Assembly: GCA_002179805.1 (NCBI GenBank)
Contig: NAVB01001142.1
Location: forward strand, 1 to 45,254
Direction of reading: 5' to 3'
From: Acanthamoeba lenticulata
Lineage: Eukaryota > Discosea > Longamoebia > Acanthamoebidae
DNA: 45,254 bases
Shown: one piece after another, positions 1-11,000 of the stretch
Position numbering within the stretch: position 1 is the stretch's first letter
Layout: each line of letters starts with the position of its first letter
Position numbers and translations under genes: made by a program
The notes under the pieces: model-generated
Database searches by the model: none
Seen by the model: only the letters and a program-made list of their open reading frames with translations
What the model was told of the DNA's origin: nothing

Positions 1-246
1 TTTGTACTTAATATGCATAATAAGCATGTAATATTATTTTCACTTACGTAAAAATGCTTGTATTATCAGTTTAATGTGGTTAAAATGCTTTTATATAAAT
101 CAAATGGAGGTTTATTGCCTTATTGTTAATTTTGATTCCATATTATTTCACCAGTCATTTTTGACCTCTCATTTCAAATGAGCCCATGTTAATTGCTAGC
201 TGGAGCACAACCCACTGCCTTGCGGCTCTTTCAAGCACCCACAGAA

Positions 247-981
247 TTACCATACCACCATGGCATCATTGAGCCAATAGAAGCTGGTCAGGGCTTCCAG
301 TTCATCAAACCATACAAAGAAGTCCTCATTAAGCCTTCTCTTGTAGACAGGGAGCTTCTTGAGGAACATGCATGGGTCAATTGGGTAAGTTGCAGCTGGG
401 GTCACCATTGCTGACACACCAACCCTGGTGGGCTCCACCTCCCCCTTAACTTCAGGCATCTTAGTTTCTACAGGCTCCTCCTCATTAGCTGCTAAGTCAC
501 CTGTGGCTGAGTCCCCCCCTACTGCCAGACTATTTGGATGTGGAAGATGTGAAACTAGCTCTTATAGCCACAATGACACATTTCATCATCTCATCCATCA
601 CCTCTTTGGATAGACCAATGCTAGAGTCCTGGGCTCTTGTGGATTGGTCAAGTGTGTCACCTTTATTTATTTCACGCCCTATTTTGGAGCATGGCTGCTG
701 CAGACACTCTCCTAAAGAAGGCACAGCCCCCTTCAAGAAGCTAGTCCAGAGGACATATGACCCACATCACACTTGTAGTTCTTGTCCTGCTTACTCAACA
801 GTCTCTCTATCCAAGGGCAAGTAACAACATATGAACTACAGATATGGCTTGTCTCCAAAATCATGCAGCAGCCTACAGTATGGGGGGGAGAGGTTGAAAG
901 AAGTCCTAATTTGCATATTTGGCCACAGCCAGGAGCCTGCACTTGGTTTGGCTGATTGGTGAGCACTCCCCATTGGTGCAC
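247..981 (-). pseudogene. Degenerate gag-like retroelement fragment
   Basis: The first ~1.2 kb is visibly more AT-rich than the rest of the window. On the minus strand two broken reading frames stand out. One (about 530-736) contains SKEVMDEMMKCVIVAIRASF. The other (247 to about 540, open further than its first ATG at 459) contains an acidic stretch and then FFVWFDELEALTSFYWLNDA. That second piece resembles the 'W..EFE..' core of retrotransposon Gag proteins. The two frames are offset by one base around 534-540 and each ends in a stop, so no intact protein can be read. No long terminal repeat, protease, reverse transcriptase or integrase was seen. Reading it as a transposon relic is an inference from composition and weak Gag likeness; an unrecognised decayed host exon is the alternative. 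Confidence 0.3.
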
Positions 982-1458
982 ACCTATGGGCTCTCACAGA
1001 GAACAACATGAAGGACAAGTGGATGCTCTTGGCCATTTTGCAGCACTACACAGCCTCTCCACGCTGGTCATTCAGTACAACACATGTGGATGGTGGTTTT
1101 TAATTCATGCTGAATTCACCACTGTTATCCCAGCAAAAAATAGACGTGCAGCCTGCCAACATTCTCACGCTGAAGAATCCCTTGTTCTCCTGTTTGTCTC
1201 CAGTCTCCTTTCTCTGTTTGCAATGGCCTTTTACCTCACCTTCACACCTCTCGGCAGTTACCTCCTTTTCAGAGCACATGATCGAAGTGACCGCGCACCA
1301 GAACCTGACCCTCGCTCTTGCCCTTTTCTATTATCGCCAAATAAAAGATGACAACATGGGATCTCCTCTCGTTGGGTGTTCTTCGTTAAGTTCTTCTCTT
1401 TCTCCAAAAGATACGCTCCACTCCACTCTTCCGTGGTATGGTATCGATGGTAGGCGCG
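982..1458. other. No gene recognised (3' side of the BCL7-like gene)
   Basis: This stretch separates the decayed AT-rich segment from the stop codon of the minus-strand BCL7-like gene. Six-frame reading gives only short, compositionally random frames without conserved motifs. It probably holds the 3' untranslated region of the minus-strand gene; no poly(A) signal was assigned with confidence. Confidence 0.4.
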
Positions 1459-3214
1459 TCAGTGGAGGCGTCGTTCTTGGGTGCTGGGCGCATCGAGAGA
1501 GACAGGCACCGGCAGGGCCAGCGGCACGTCGCCTGTAATCAACCCACCGCTCATTCCACCTACGGCACAGGCAGCCGTGGGCATGAGACACTCGGCCAAC
1601 CACAAAGAGCCACCCCCCCCCCAGCCACTAACATACCGCCAAGGGTGGGAGGCAGCGCTGAATGAAGTCCCGGAACCCCGACAGAGCTCTGATTGTCGCC
1701 AACGCCCTCCGCGAGCTCTTGCTCGGCCTTGCGCTTCTTGCCGCGAGCCTCCTCTGTCAGGCGCTGCGGTGTGATGATGTTATCCTCCGAGATTTTGGAG
1801 AAGATTTCCTTGCTCTCTTTGTTCCTGTGTGTCGTCAGTCCAGTCAGTGCACACTCGCTATTCATAGATGTCTCTCGGCAGCAAAGACGAGAGGCGCGGA
1901 GTTCCTACCGCAGGCGCGAGCTGCTCCTGGTGCCCCGAGAGGCGGAGGGTGGTGGGGACGCCACCCCGGATTTGCGTCGTGCCTCTCGCTTGTTCCTCTG
2001 CTGCAGCTCCTTCTGCTGCTCCGTAGGGCGACAGCAGCCGCCAAGAGTCAGTCTGACCTGCGCTTTTGAGAGTGCACGTGTACACATACATGCTGTTCCT
2101 TGAAGGCGGCGGTGACGCTGCGCGTGATGGGCGCGTTGTCATTCAGCAGGCGCTGGGTGCGCGCGAGCTCCTTCTGGTCCTTCTTGCTGCCCTTCCCGCC
2201 TGGCTGGGACACCACCACGACAGGCTTCTTCTTGGGCAAGTTTCCGTCCACTACACGAGCACATGTGTGAGCGGCAGGCCTCAACATCAACGATTGGCAA
2301 GAGGTGAGCGCCCAGCAAGAAGAAGAAGAAGAAGAGAAGGAGGAGGAGGAGGAGGAGAGATGAGGAGTAGGAGCATGTTGTACAGGGCACCCATTTGTAG
2401 AGTTTAAGGTGGCCGACCGAGACCCATTTCTTGGTCCACTTGCGCACCTTCGGGAGCTCTTCCCGCGGTTCTGTTGGGGCGCTGGCCGTTCCGCTGCCCT
2501 CCTCTCCTTCCTCTCCCTCTTCGGCCTTTTCATTCTCGTTCTCGTTGTTGCCGTTGTCGTTTATGGTTGCATCGGTGGTGCCGTCGCCGTCGCCGTCTTC
2601 TTCTTCTTCTTCTTGTGGCAGCGTCGCATGTTGGCTCTCCCCGTCCTCGCTGCGTGGCGGCTCTTCTTCCTCCTGGTCGGCAGGCTTCTCCAGGTCCATG
2701 TCCTCCTCCCCGCCGGCCAAGCTGCCCTCTTCTACCTCTTCGTCCTCGGCTTCTTCGTCCTCTTCCGCGTCGTCGTGTGTCGGTGCACCCTCGTCCCCTT
2801 CGTCGGGCAACAAGCTGAGCTCTTCGCCATCCTGCGCCACCACGGCCGCTTCTTCCTCACCATCGTCTTCACCATCCTCGTCCTCGGCCGCCAAATCTTC
2901 AGGCACGCCGTCGTAGGAGGCGCCATTGTCCGCTTCGGGCACCTCGAAAGGCGGCATGTCATTTGCCCCTTCAGTGAGCTCTGCAGACAGCAGAGCCTCG
3001 TTGCTGCCCTCGGCCAAGCCGGTCATTCCTCCATCGTCCTCCATGAACTGATTCAACATGGTCTCCATATCCACTGCGCAAGAGCAAAACAGTTAATACT
3101 TTACAGTTAAGTATTGTTGCCAACATGGACAACGTGCGCGGACGCACCCCCATCGCCAAAGGTAAGCTCGCCCTCTGGGCCCTCCCCGAAACCGGCCCCG
3201 TTGGGTTGCTCCAT
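1459..3214 (-). CDS. Acidic nuclear protein with BCL7-type motif
   Basis: Spliced model of about five or six exons. The start is ATG at 3214 (MEQPNGAGFGEG). An intron near 3077-3155 joins it in phase to a large exon beginning VDMETMLNQFMEDD. About 190 residues rich in Asp and Glu follow, then the motif KVRKWTKKWVSVGHLKLYKW. This closely matches the N-terminal signature of the BCL7 family (VRKWEKKWVTVGDTSLR.YKWVP), whose metazoan members are SWI/SNF (BAF) subunits. Further exons join in consistent phase: a basic stretch (LPKKKPVVVV, GSKKDQKEL), a Lys/Arg-rich coiled segment (QQKELQQRNKREARRK), EIFSKISEDNIITPQRL, and a tail ending TQERRLH at 1459. In animals the motif is N-terminal; here it follows an acidic region. 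Chromatin association is inferred from the motif. The gene is divergent from the THOC1 gene, 86 bp away. Confidence 0.6.
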
Positions 3215-3300
3215 CTTGTGGTGAAGAAAAGAACGGCTGCTGGAGGTGAAACCAAAAAGAAAAGAACTTTCTCGTGAGATTAGATTACATTTTGCAGATC
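3215..3300. promoter_or_regulatory. Shared divergent promoter region
   Basis: Only 86 bp separate the start codons of the minus-strand BCL7-like gene (3214) and the plus-strand THOC1-like gene (3301). Both genes must therefore take promoter and 5' leader from this stretch or from each other. No specific element was identified. Confidence 0.5.
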
Positions 3301-5820
3301 ATGAACTACGAACAGACAAAACGAGCTTTGCTGGTGCGTGGCTGCTGGGAAACCTTCCTTGTGCTCTCACTCACCCATGCCATACAGACAACGCTGCGGC
3401 GAGCGCACAATTCAAACGATCTTGAGAAAGCCAAAACAGCCATTTTGGCTGATGTCAAGGAGCTGCAGACCAAGAAATCAGTCAAACCTTCTTCTTCCCC
3501 CACCTTGACTACAGCGGCTGTCCCTGCTGCCGGCAGCGCCTCGGAGCAGGACATCAAGGACATCCTGGACTATGCTCTGCAGGTGGTCCTCGCTGAAGTC
3601 TGCGTACGTAGGCTGCCTCTTCACGGGCTCAGCTGCACAGTGTTGCTCATCCCAGTACCCGGTGTCTCGGCGTACAGCAACGGCACGACAACAAGGGCAG
3701 CAGCAACGACATGGAGGTGGATGGAACGGTAGCTGGCGGCAAATACGCGGATGTGGGGCTCTTGCTGGACATCGCGCTGTGGCTGGGGCGTGAGAAGTTG
3801 ATCGAATCGGCGGCGCCGCTTGAGTTGGTGCGCGACTTCTTCCTGTCACACACGATCGAAGAATGTCAGCAGTTCTTTGCGCTGCTCGAGGACCGAGCCG
3901 ACCAGCTCTCGCGCGCCATTGTCGGCGATGCGCGAGCCAACAACGCCCTCCTCCGCACGCTGTCTGAGGTCCGCAAGCGATTGTCTCGCACCAACGACCT
4001 CGTCTTCGCTGGCCGCATCCTCATGTTCATGGCCTACGCCTTCCCGCTCTCGGACAAGTCTGGTATGATGATAACGATGACCCCCGGCCTCTTATTGGCC
4101 ACTACATCACTAAATACCTTTTGGATGTGATCTCCAGGCGTCAACCTCAAGGGTGAATCAAACGTCGCCAATGTGACCACCGTGGACAAAGAGCCCAGCC
4201 CGCTCGACGATACCACTCCTGACAGTACTACACCTCCGCGTAGATTTGCTGTTGTTTCGATTTGTTGTAACTATGTCGCGTGCTAATGCGCACGCATGTG
4301 AATTCATCAGAGTCGGAGCCCCCGGTCGATTGGACGTTTTATCAAACCTTTTGGGGGCTACAAACCTACTTCCTCAATCCCACCAAGGCCTTTGAGACGT
4401 GGGACACCGTGAAGGAGCACCTCAACTCAGTCCTCAACCTGTTCAAGCAGTACCCTATCTCCGAGGAGGTGATTATCTTCTCAATCCTTTGTCCGCCCTC
4501 TCCGTCTTCTGACTGGCTTCCTTGGGGGCGAGTTCAGGAGGCTAAAGCGGCCAGCTACAGCTCCGCTAGTCCGCTGGCGAGTGGCTGCTACCTGACCAAG
4601 TACCTCACGTCGAGCCGCCTCATGCGGCTGCAACTGCGCGATCCGTGGTTCCGACGCCACATCATGGTTCAGTTTCTGGTCTTCTTCCAGTCGCTTCGTG
4701 TTGTCAGCGAATCGTCCACCTCCACGCAGAAGCTCACAGAGACCCAGGTTGAAGATCATCCCCCGCTCTACCCCCTCGCCCTCCCCCACTCTTTCTCCCC
4801 GCATCCTCGAATGTTTCTCGCTCACGTTCCATCTGCAGAAAAATGAGATCGCAGCGTTGACCAAGAAGACCAAGACCTCCCTTTGGGAGACTCCGCCCAA
4901 TGGGACGCACTTCACCAACACAGTCTACGCCATTCTCAAACGTGAGAACAATTGGGTGCGTTCCTTCTCTTCTACCTACCCTTTTTGCCTCCCACTTGAC
5001 CCTGATAGTTGGCGGCATCTTTCGCAGACGGATTGGAAGAAGGAAGGCTGCCCGCCATTCGAAAAGCCCGCAGTGGCCCCGCTGGACCCAGCAGCTGTGC
5101 GAGCCTCACGCGAGGTTCGCACCAGCGCTCCCAAGAAGAAGGGTCTGGCAGCTCTTTTGGAAGAGTACGTCCTCGAACACAGTCATTGCCTCGAAGTTCG
5201 CTGCTTTGCTGACCGATGGTGATGATCTCTCTCTTTCTTTGGGCGCAGGAAGTCGGTGCGAGACTTGCAGGGGCTACTACAAAAGGAGGAGCGCGGCCGT
5301 ATGCCATCGCTCGAGGAATGGCTGCAGCCTGTGATCGAAGAGATGGATCCTGAAGCCGCTATTGAGGCTCCCTACAAGAAAATCAACACAGACAAGGTAA
5401 CAAAAACTCCAACACCACACGGATCTGCTTTGTCTGCTAACCACTTCTCTCTCTCTCTCTCTCTCTGGTGGCATTTTGTACAGATCTACGTGTGGCGCGC
5501 CAAGCGCTTGACATTCAAGCACAGCCTCGAGTATTTTTGTACACTTTCGAAGCAGGATGCGACGCTGGAAGATGTCGCCAAGCAACTTGTGGCCCAGAAG
5601 GCGACCCACAAGCCTGCTGGTACATTCTGTCCCTGTTGCCGCTCCTCGCGTCGCTTTCCCTGTCTCATAGAGCTACTTCCTCCTCTGCTCAGGCAATGAA
5701 GATGACGGCATGATGCTAGAGGACCAAGAAGAAAAGCAAGAGGAGGAAAGCAGCTCTGACACGTCGGTCCCACAGCCAGAGGCAGAGATGGAGGAAGTTC
5801 GCCCACCTGTCGATGTGTGA
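3301..5820 (+). CDS. THOC1: THO complex subunit 1-like (THOC1/HPR1)
   Basis: Eleven exons join in phase: 3301-3333, 3388-3603, 3678-4062, 4138-4224, 4311-4468, 4538-4747, 4839-4955, 5028-5164, 5249-5396, 5484-5619 and 5693-5820. THOC1 is the scaffold of the THO complex, which couples transcription with mRNA packaging and nuclear export. Family signatures in order are DWTFYQTFWGLQTYFLNP; YLTKYLTSSRLMRLQLRD with FRRHIMVQFLVFFQSL; FTNTVYAILKRENNW followed by TDWKKEGCPPFE; and VRDLQGLLQKEERGRMPSLE. These follow the order of the human protein. The tail is acidic (about 40 residues ending PPVDV). No death domain, as found in vertebrate THOC1, was recognised. Start choice: the first ATG with a continuous spliced frame, 86 bp from the divergent BCL7-like gene. 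A long T run (about 5861-5879) follows the stop. Confidence 0.9.
5447..5466. repeat. CT dinucleotide microsatellite in a THOC1 intron
   Basis: A run of about ten CT units serves as the polypyrimidine region of the intron between 5396 and 5484. Confidence 0.85.
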
Positions 5821-5860
5821 GCCTGGATTTTTTCCTGGCAACTAAAACTTGAAATCAAAC

Positions 5861-5879
5861 CATTTTTTTTTTTTTTTTT
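5861..5879. repeat. Poly-T run between THOC1 and BTB genes
   Basis: A run of about 18 T lies in the 84-bp space between the THOC1 stop codon and the BTB-BACK start codon. Confidence 0.85.
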
Positions 5880-5904
5880 AATATTTCTTCTTGCCCCGAA
5901 GAAG

Positions 5905-7927
5905 ATGGACGTAGTTGATGGGGCTGAGCAGTCTCGTCCCCACAAGAAGCAGCGACGTCGGGCAACCACAGAGATAGAGCAAGAAGAGGCGGCCTTTTCA
6001 AGTCAAACTAGCGAGCAGCCGACGACGGTGACACGAGATCCAGCAGTCTTGGCGCGTGTGGTTTCCTCCTTTTACAACTCGCCCAAGTTTTCAGACGTCA
6101 CGCTGGATGTGGGCGGCAGCACCTTTCCATGCCATCGGCTCATCCTCGCCGGTTGGAGCCCTATCTTCGAGCGGCTTCTCGCATCTGCAGATGAGCCGCA
6201 TCAGACGAAGAGCTGCAAACGAGAGCCGAAGGTGATCAATGCAGAGGTGCAGCACGACAACCTCGAGTGCTGGCGTGAGGTACTGCGATTCCTCTACTCG
6301 GCAGAGATTCATCTCACCAGTGACAACGTGTTCGCCGTCATCGAAGTCGCAAGGAATTACGAAATCAACGCGCTGCTCCACCTTTGCCAGCACTACCTCC
6401 TGACTTCAGCCACCTATGCCAACTTGTGCCTCTACTACGAGCGAGTGAGGTGCTTGGGTCTCGACGAACTTCAAGAGAAGCTGAAGTTCCTGTGCTTCGC
6501 CCACCTCGAGAAGGCCTCCACCACACCGGGCTTCCACCAGCTGCCTTTTCAAGTTCTTAAGAGCTGGGTGACACATGACGACATGGGCATCTCGGAGCTC
6601 GTCGTGTTCGACGCCGTGCTCAATTGGGTGAAGGCTGACCTTGCTACTCGCAAGCCCTTGCTCGCCGAGCTTCTTCCGCTCATCCGCTTCCCCTTTCTTG
6701 ATTCCAAGACGTTGGCTGCCATGAAGCAAAGGGTACCTGCCCATCTTGCGTGCTCTTCTTACAAGTCTGGAAACGTCTGTCTGACATTAACCACCAAACA
6801 ACTTCTTCAGGATGACTTTTTGCTTAAGGATCCAGCCATCGTCGCCATTCTCAACCCTTTGCTCTTTGAAGCTCTTCTCTATAACGCGTCTCCTGAGGTA
6901 CGTTGGCGTTTTTTCTTCACGCGACCACGCTCACCTCAAGCGCGGCGGCTGGCCAGGCCATTTCCGAAGAACAAAAGGCAAAGATAGTGCGCTATCGACC
7001 GAGACAGGTCCTTGCGGTCAAGTTTGCGTTCAGCGGCAAGCTTGTGGCTCACACCATATCTCGGTGCCTTACGCTCCTACGTTTGCTCTCTTCGCGCGGT
7101 GCTTCATGCTCATGCTGCTAGAGCGTATGCTTTCCAGGACTGGCATGTACAGAATCAAGGCCAAGGGCGCCAAAGCTGCCGACGCGAAGGACCTCAAAGG
7201 AGGTCGTGGAGCTATCGTCAGCGCCTCCTTCCGATTAGAAGCGGGCACCGTTTTGCACGTACTTGTAGGCAGCATGGTGAGAAACCCACCTCCCTCTTCA
7301 GTTTCACTATTTCATGCCCGTTGTGCTCACGGTACTCGCTGCGTGTATACTGGTGCGTGTAGTCAACCTTCCGAGATCCGGACTCTGGCGGGGGCGGAGG
7401 TTCATTCGTTGCGATCGAAGGCAAACCGCTGCTGGTGGCCGGTGGTGGTGGTGGCACACGAGGCAAACCAGGCGATGTCGACGGCAAAGACGCCAACCTA
7501 AAGGAGAAGGGTTCCTCGGGCAATGGCACCCACAAGGTTGTACTTTCCCCGCTCTCTCGTCCGCTGCTATTCAGAACTAAAATGACCAGACTTCTGTCCA
7601 TTCTCGCAGGCGAGTGGCGGGCCCAAGGGCCGGGAGGGCAAAACAGCCAAGCGAAGCTATGGCGGCGGCGGCGGCGGTTTCTTCGGGTCGGGCAGCGGCA
7701 AGTCGTTCTTGGAGGGCGGCGCCGGCGGCGACCACGGAGGCTTCGGCGGCGGTGGAAGCGTCGGCAACAAGGGCGGCGGAGGCGGAGGCGGTTACTCGGG
7801 CGGGGGCGGCGGTCAGGGCGGCGGTGGCGGCGGCAGTTTTGTGCGCAGCGACGGCTTCGACGCCAAGAAGCGCGTCGGGAACATGGGCCACGGGTCGGTC
7901 ACTGTTCGCTTCCTCGGTCTCTGCTGA
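5905..7927 (+). CDS. BTB-BACK protein with C-terminal ALK/LTK-type glycine-rich domain
   Basis: Six exons: 5905-6732, 6811-6897, 6957-7063, 7138-7276, 7363-7536 and 7610-7927. After a basic N-terminus (KKQRRR) comes a BTB/POZ domain (FSDVTLDVGGSTFPCHRLIL, residues about 60-160). A BACK-type helical region follows (CLYYERVRCLGLDELQEKL, then LVVFDAVLNWVKADLATRKP). The C-terminal part reads FSGKLVAHTISRTGMYRIKA, then KDLKGGRGAIVSASF, GTVLHVLVG, GGGGGSFVAIEGKPLLVAGG and a long Gly-rich tail. This is the pattern of the glycine-rich domain of ALK/LTK receptors and of related protist and bacterial Gly-rich modules. BTB-BACK proteins are often cullin-3 adaptors, so a substrate receptor role is possible, with the glycine-rich module replacing Kelch repeats. 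That role is inference. No signal peptide or membrane segment is visible. Confidence 0.75.
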
Positions 7928-8056
7928 TGACGCTAGGGCCATTCATGCACGAATAGTTGTCGACAAAATGAAACTTCGCCACGTGAATAGCAAGAAAAAA
8001 TGGACACCAGCAGAAGCTGTATTTGAACGATTGCTAGCGCAAACACTCAACCCACC

Positions 8057-11000
8057 ATGTTGCGTGGGCACAGATCAGCTTCTCCCTTGTTTTGCGGCCG
8101 CTGGGCAGCCGTGCCGCACTGCCTCACGACTGGGGCCAGCGCACGCATTGCTGGCCACTCGAGTCATGGGCTTAGGCGACTTGTACACACGCATACGAAT
8201 CCAACTGCGCCTGTTGGGGGAGCTGCACCACAGCCGCCGCCCGTTGGAGAGCAACCCCCTGCCTCAACACCAGGTGAACAGTTAAAGAAGCTTGGTGCCA
8301 CTGGCGCCAAAGTGTGGCGCTTCTTCCGTGGTGCAGTTTTGCTGGTGGCGGTGGGCTCAGGTGTGCTCCTCTACAATGCCTACAAGCTGGCTGAGTCGAT
8401 ACCAGAAGACGTGGTGCTAAAGGTAAATCGTCCGACTTGCTGCTGCTTCTGATGTCTGGGCAGAAACCTGACCTTCTGCCGTATACACGCATTGTTGCGG
8501 CCTACAGCTCAACTTTGAGAAGCCCTTCCCTGAGGCACAAACATCTCAGTTCTTACCTGTGCTTACGCTTCAAGACGTAGTGGACGGTCTTGACACTGCC
8601 GCCAAAGACCCCCGCGTGAAAGCTGTTGTCGCCACCCTCGGTACGCCACGCCGCGACCTGTGTACGGGGTAGTAGTCTGTCTCTCCGAGGCTGAAGCATC
8701 TCAATCTATGTGTGTGAGCAGGCTCCGAGACCATGGAGCTGCCCATCGCGCAGGTGCAAGAGTTGCGTGATGCTCTCAAGAAGTTCCGCGAAACACACAA
8801 ACCGGCCGTTTGTCACGTTGAAGCCTTTAACGGTGCATGTCTCTACAACAGTGGTCACTGACCAGGGCTGCCATGCACGCTTGCTGATGAAGACTTTCAT
8901 CCACTCATGCAGGCAACACCGACTACTACTTGGCGACCGCTTTCGACCACATTGTGATGCAGTCCTCCGGCTGGCTGGCCCTTACTGGCGTCGCTGTGTC
9001 GCCGCTCTTTTTCCGTGGCCTATTCGACAAGCTGGACATAGAATCGCAGATGCTTCACCGCCATGAGTACAAGGTACTGCACCCTTCTCCTAAGAAACGC
9101 ATCCCTGGTTGTTGCTGACAGCATAAAACGACGGTGGGCCCACTTGTATAGAACTTTGCCAACACGTTTAACGAGAAAGGCTTCACGCCTGCGCATAGGG
9201 AGGCCACCGAATCGATGGCTACTTCCCTCCACCAGCAGCTGGTATGAGTGCGCATGAGCTTCTTCAAGGCCAACACAATAGGCTGGGGTGCTGACCAAGC
9301 TACTCTAATGGGTTTGTGAGCTCAGGTCAATGACATCGCCGAGGCACGCAATATTGCTCCAAGCAGACTGCAAACTCTGATTGACCAGGGACCGTTGCTC
9401 CCACGGGAGGCTCTGTATGTCTCTGTGTGTCCTGGGCAATGACCGCTCCTCGATTGGCCATCCTCATCTTTCTTCTTCACCAGAGAGGAGGGCCTCGTTG
9501 ATCGGCTTGATTTCCGTGATGGCGCTTACGCGCTGCTCAAAGGTCGGTACAATGTAGCTTCGAGCTTGAGGACACATCTTTTAACAAGTGGCGTATGCCC
9601 TTCCTTCTTCTGCAGCTCGCGTAGCAGGTGCCCAAGAAGAGGCAGAACAGGCCAAGGCTGTCGTTGCTACGCCAGCGCAATCAACCAACAAACAAGTTCG
9701 GTTCATGTCGTTCAAGAAGTATGTCAAGAAGACCAAAGAGGTACGTCGTCTCACCTTCTCTTTGGAAAGCCTCGGTTTTCTCACCGGTATGAACTTGCGG
9801 CGGGGATTGGCTAACAACAACAGGAAAAGGAGCTGGCCAATTTGAAGCGCAAGTCCGCCAATGCCAAGCTGCTCGCCTCCGATGCGGTCGCGTTCCAGAC
9901 ACTCAAGGATATCCACGACAAGCAGGTGGGCTCTTCGCCTAACGGTACGGCGCATGCTGCACATCGCGATCATCTGCTTCCTTCCTCCACCAAGGGACTG
10001 ACGCCGACACGTTGGAACGGCAGCCGAGGACGTCAAAATGAGGCGCAAGCTCATCCGCAGAGCTGAGAGGGGCAAGAGCGGCCTGCCCAAGGTGGCGGTC
10101 ATCTACGCCGCTGGTGAGATCGTAAGCGGCTACCATGAACAGCCGCGCGTCGTTGGTATGACAATCATCAACCCGATGCGTCTGCCGTAGCACGGCACTA
10201 AACTGACCGTCGTTGGCACAGCTTCCAAGAACATCAGCGAGGCGATCCGTGCTGCAGTGCGAGATAAGGATGTTAAGGCCATCGTCCTCCGGGTGAACTC
10301 GCCTGGTGGCAGCGCTGTTGCATCAAACACGATTTGGTGGGAGACCATCAAGGCCAAGGCGGCCGGCCTGCCCATCGTCGTTTCCATGGGCGATTACGCT
10401 GCCAGGCAAGTCCCCACACCCTGCAGCAGCTGCTGCGCTCATTTGTGTTGACTTATTATTGGGCATGGCGGGGTTGCACGGCCATAAACAGCGGCGGATA
10501 CTACATTTCTGCTGCGGCCGATCATATCATTGCACAGCCTGCCACGCTCACCGGTTCCATCGGCGTCGTATTTGGCAAGCTCGTGTTCGATAAGTTCCTG
10601 GCCAACAAGCTCGGCGTGACTCAAGAGACTGTTGAGAAGGTATCGTCGCAGACCGTAATGCCCCCCCCCCCGTTCTGACTATTTCTCTTTCCCTTGTGCA
10701 GGGCGAGCACGCCAACTTCTTGTCACCCACCAAGAGCTGGAACCCCGCTGAGCTGGCCCTGTGCAACAAGTTTCTGGACGAGAGCTATCGTGATTTCGTG
10801 AGCAAGTACGTGATGCCCGCAGGCCTCCTTCTGCCTGTGCTGCCCCTTTCTGGGACGCGCGGTTGACCGCGGACAATTTCAGGGTTGCTTCAGGCCGAGG
10901 CTTCACCTTTGAGCAGGCCCACAAAATCGCCAAGGGCAGGGTGTGGACCGGCGCGGAAGCCAAGGAGCTGGGCCTTGTCGATGAGCTCGGCGGAGTACGT

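Noticed and set aside
2409..3110. 233-codon plus-strand frame with hydrophobic runs
   Set aside because: It is the antisense of the acidic Glu/Asp-coding exon of the BCL7-like gene; Phe/Leu/Val runs are the expected complement.
7709..7927. Glycine-rich 72-codon frame as an independent gene
   Set aside because: It is the last exon of the BTB-BACK gene; phase and glycine-rich domain continuity join it to exons upstream.
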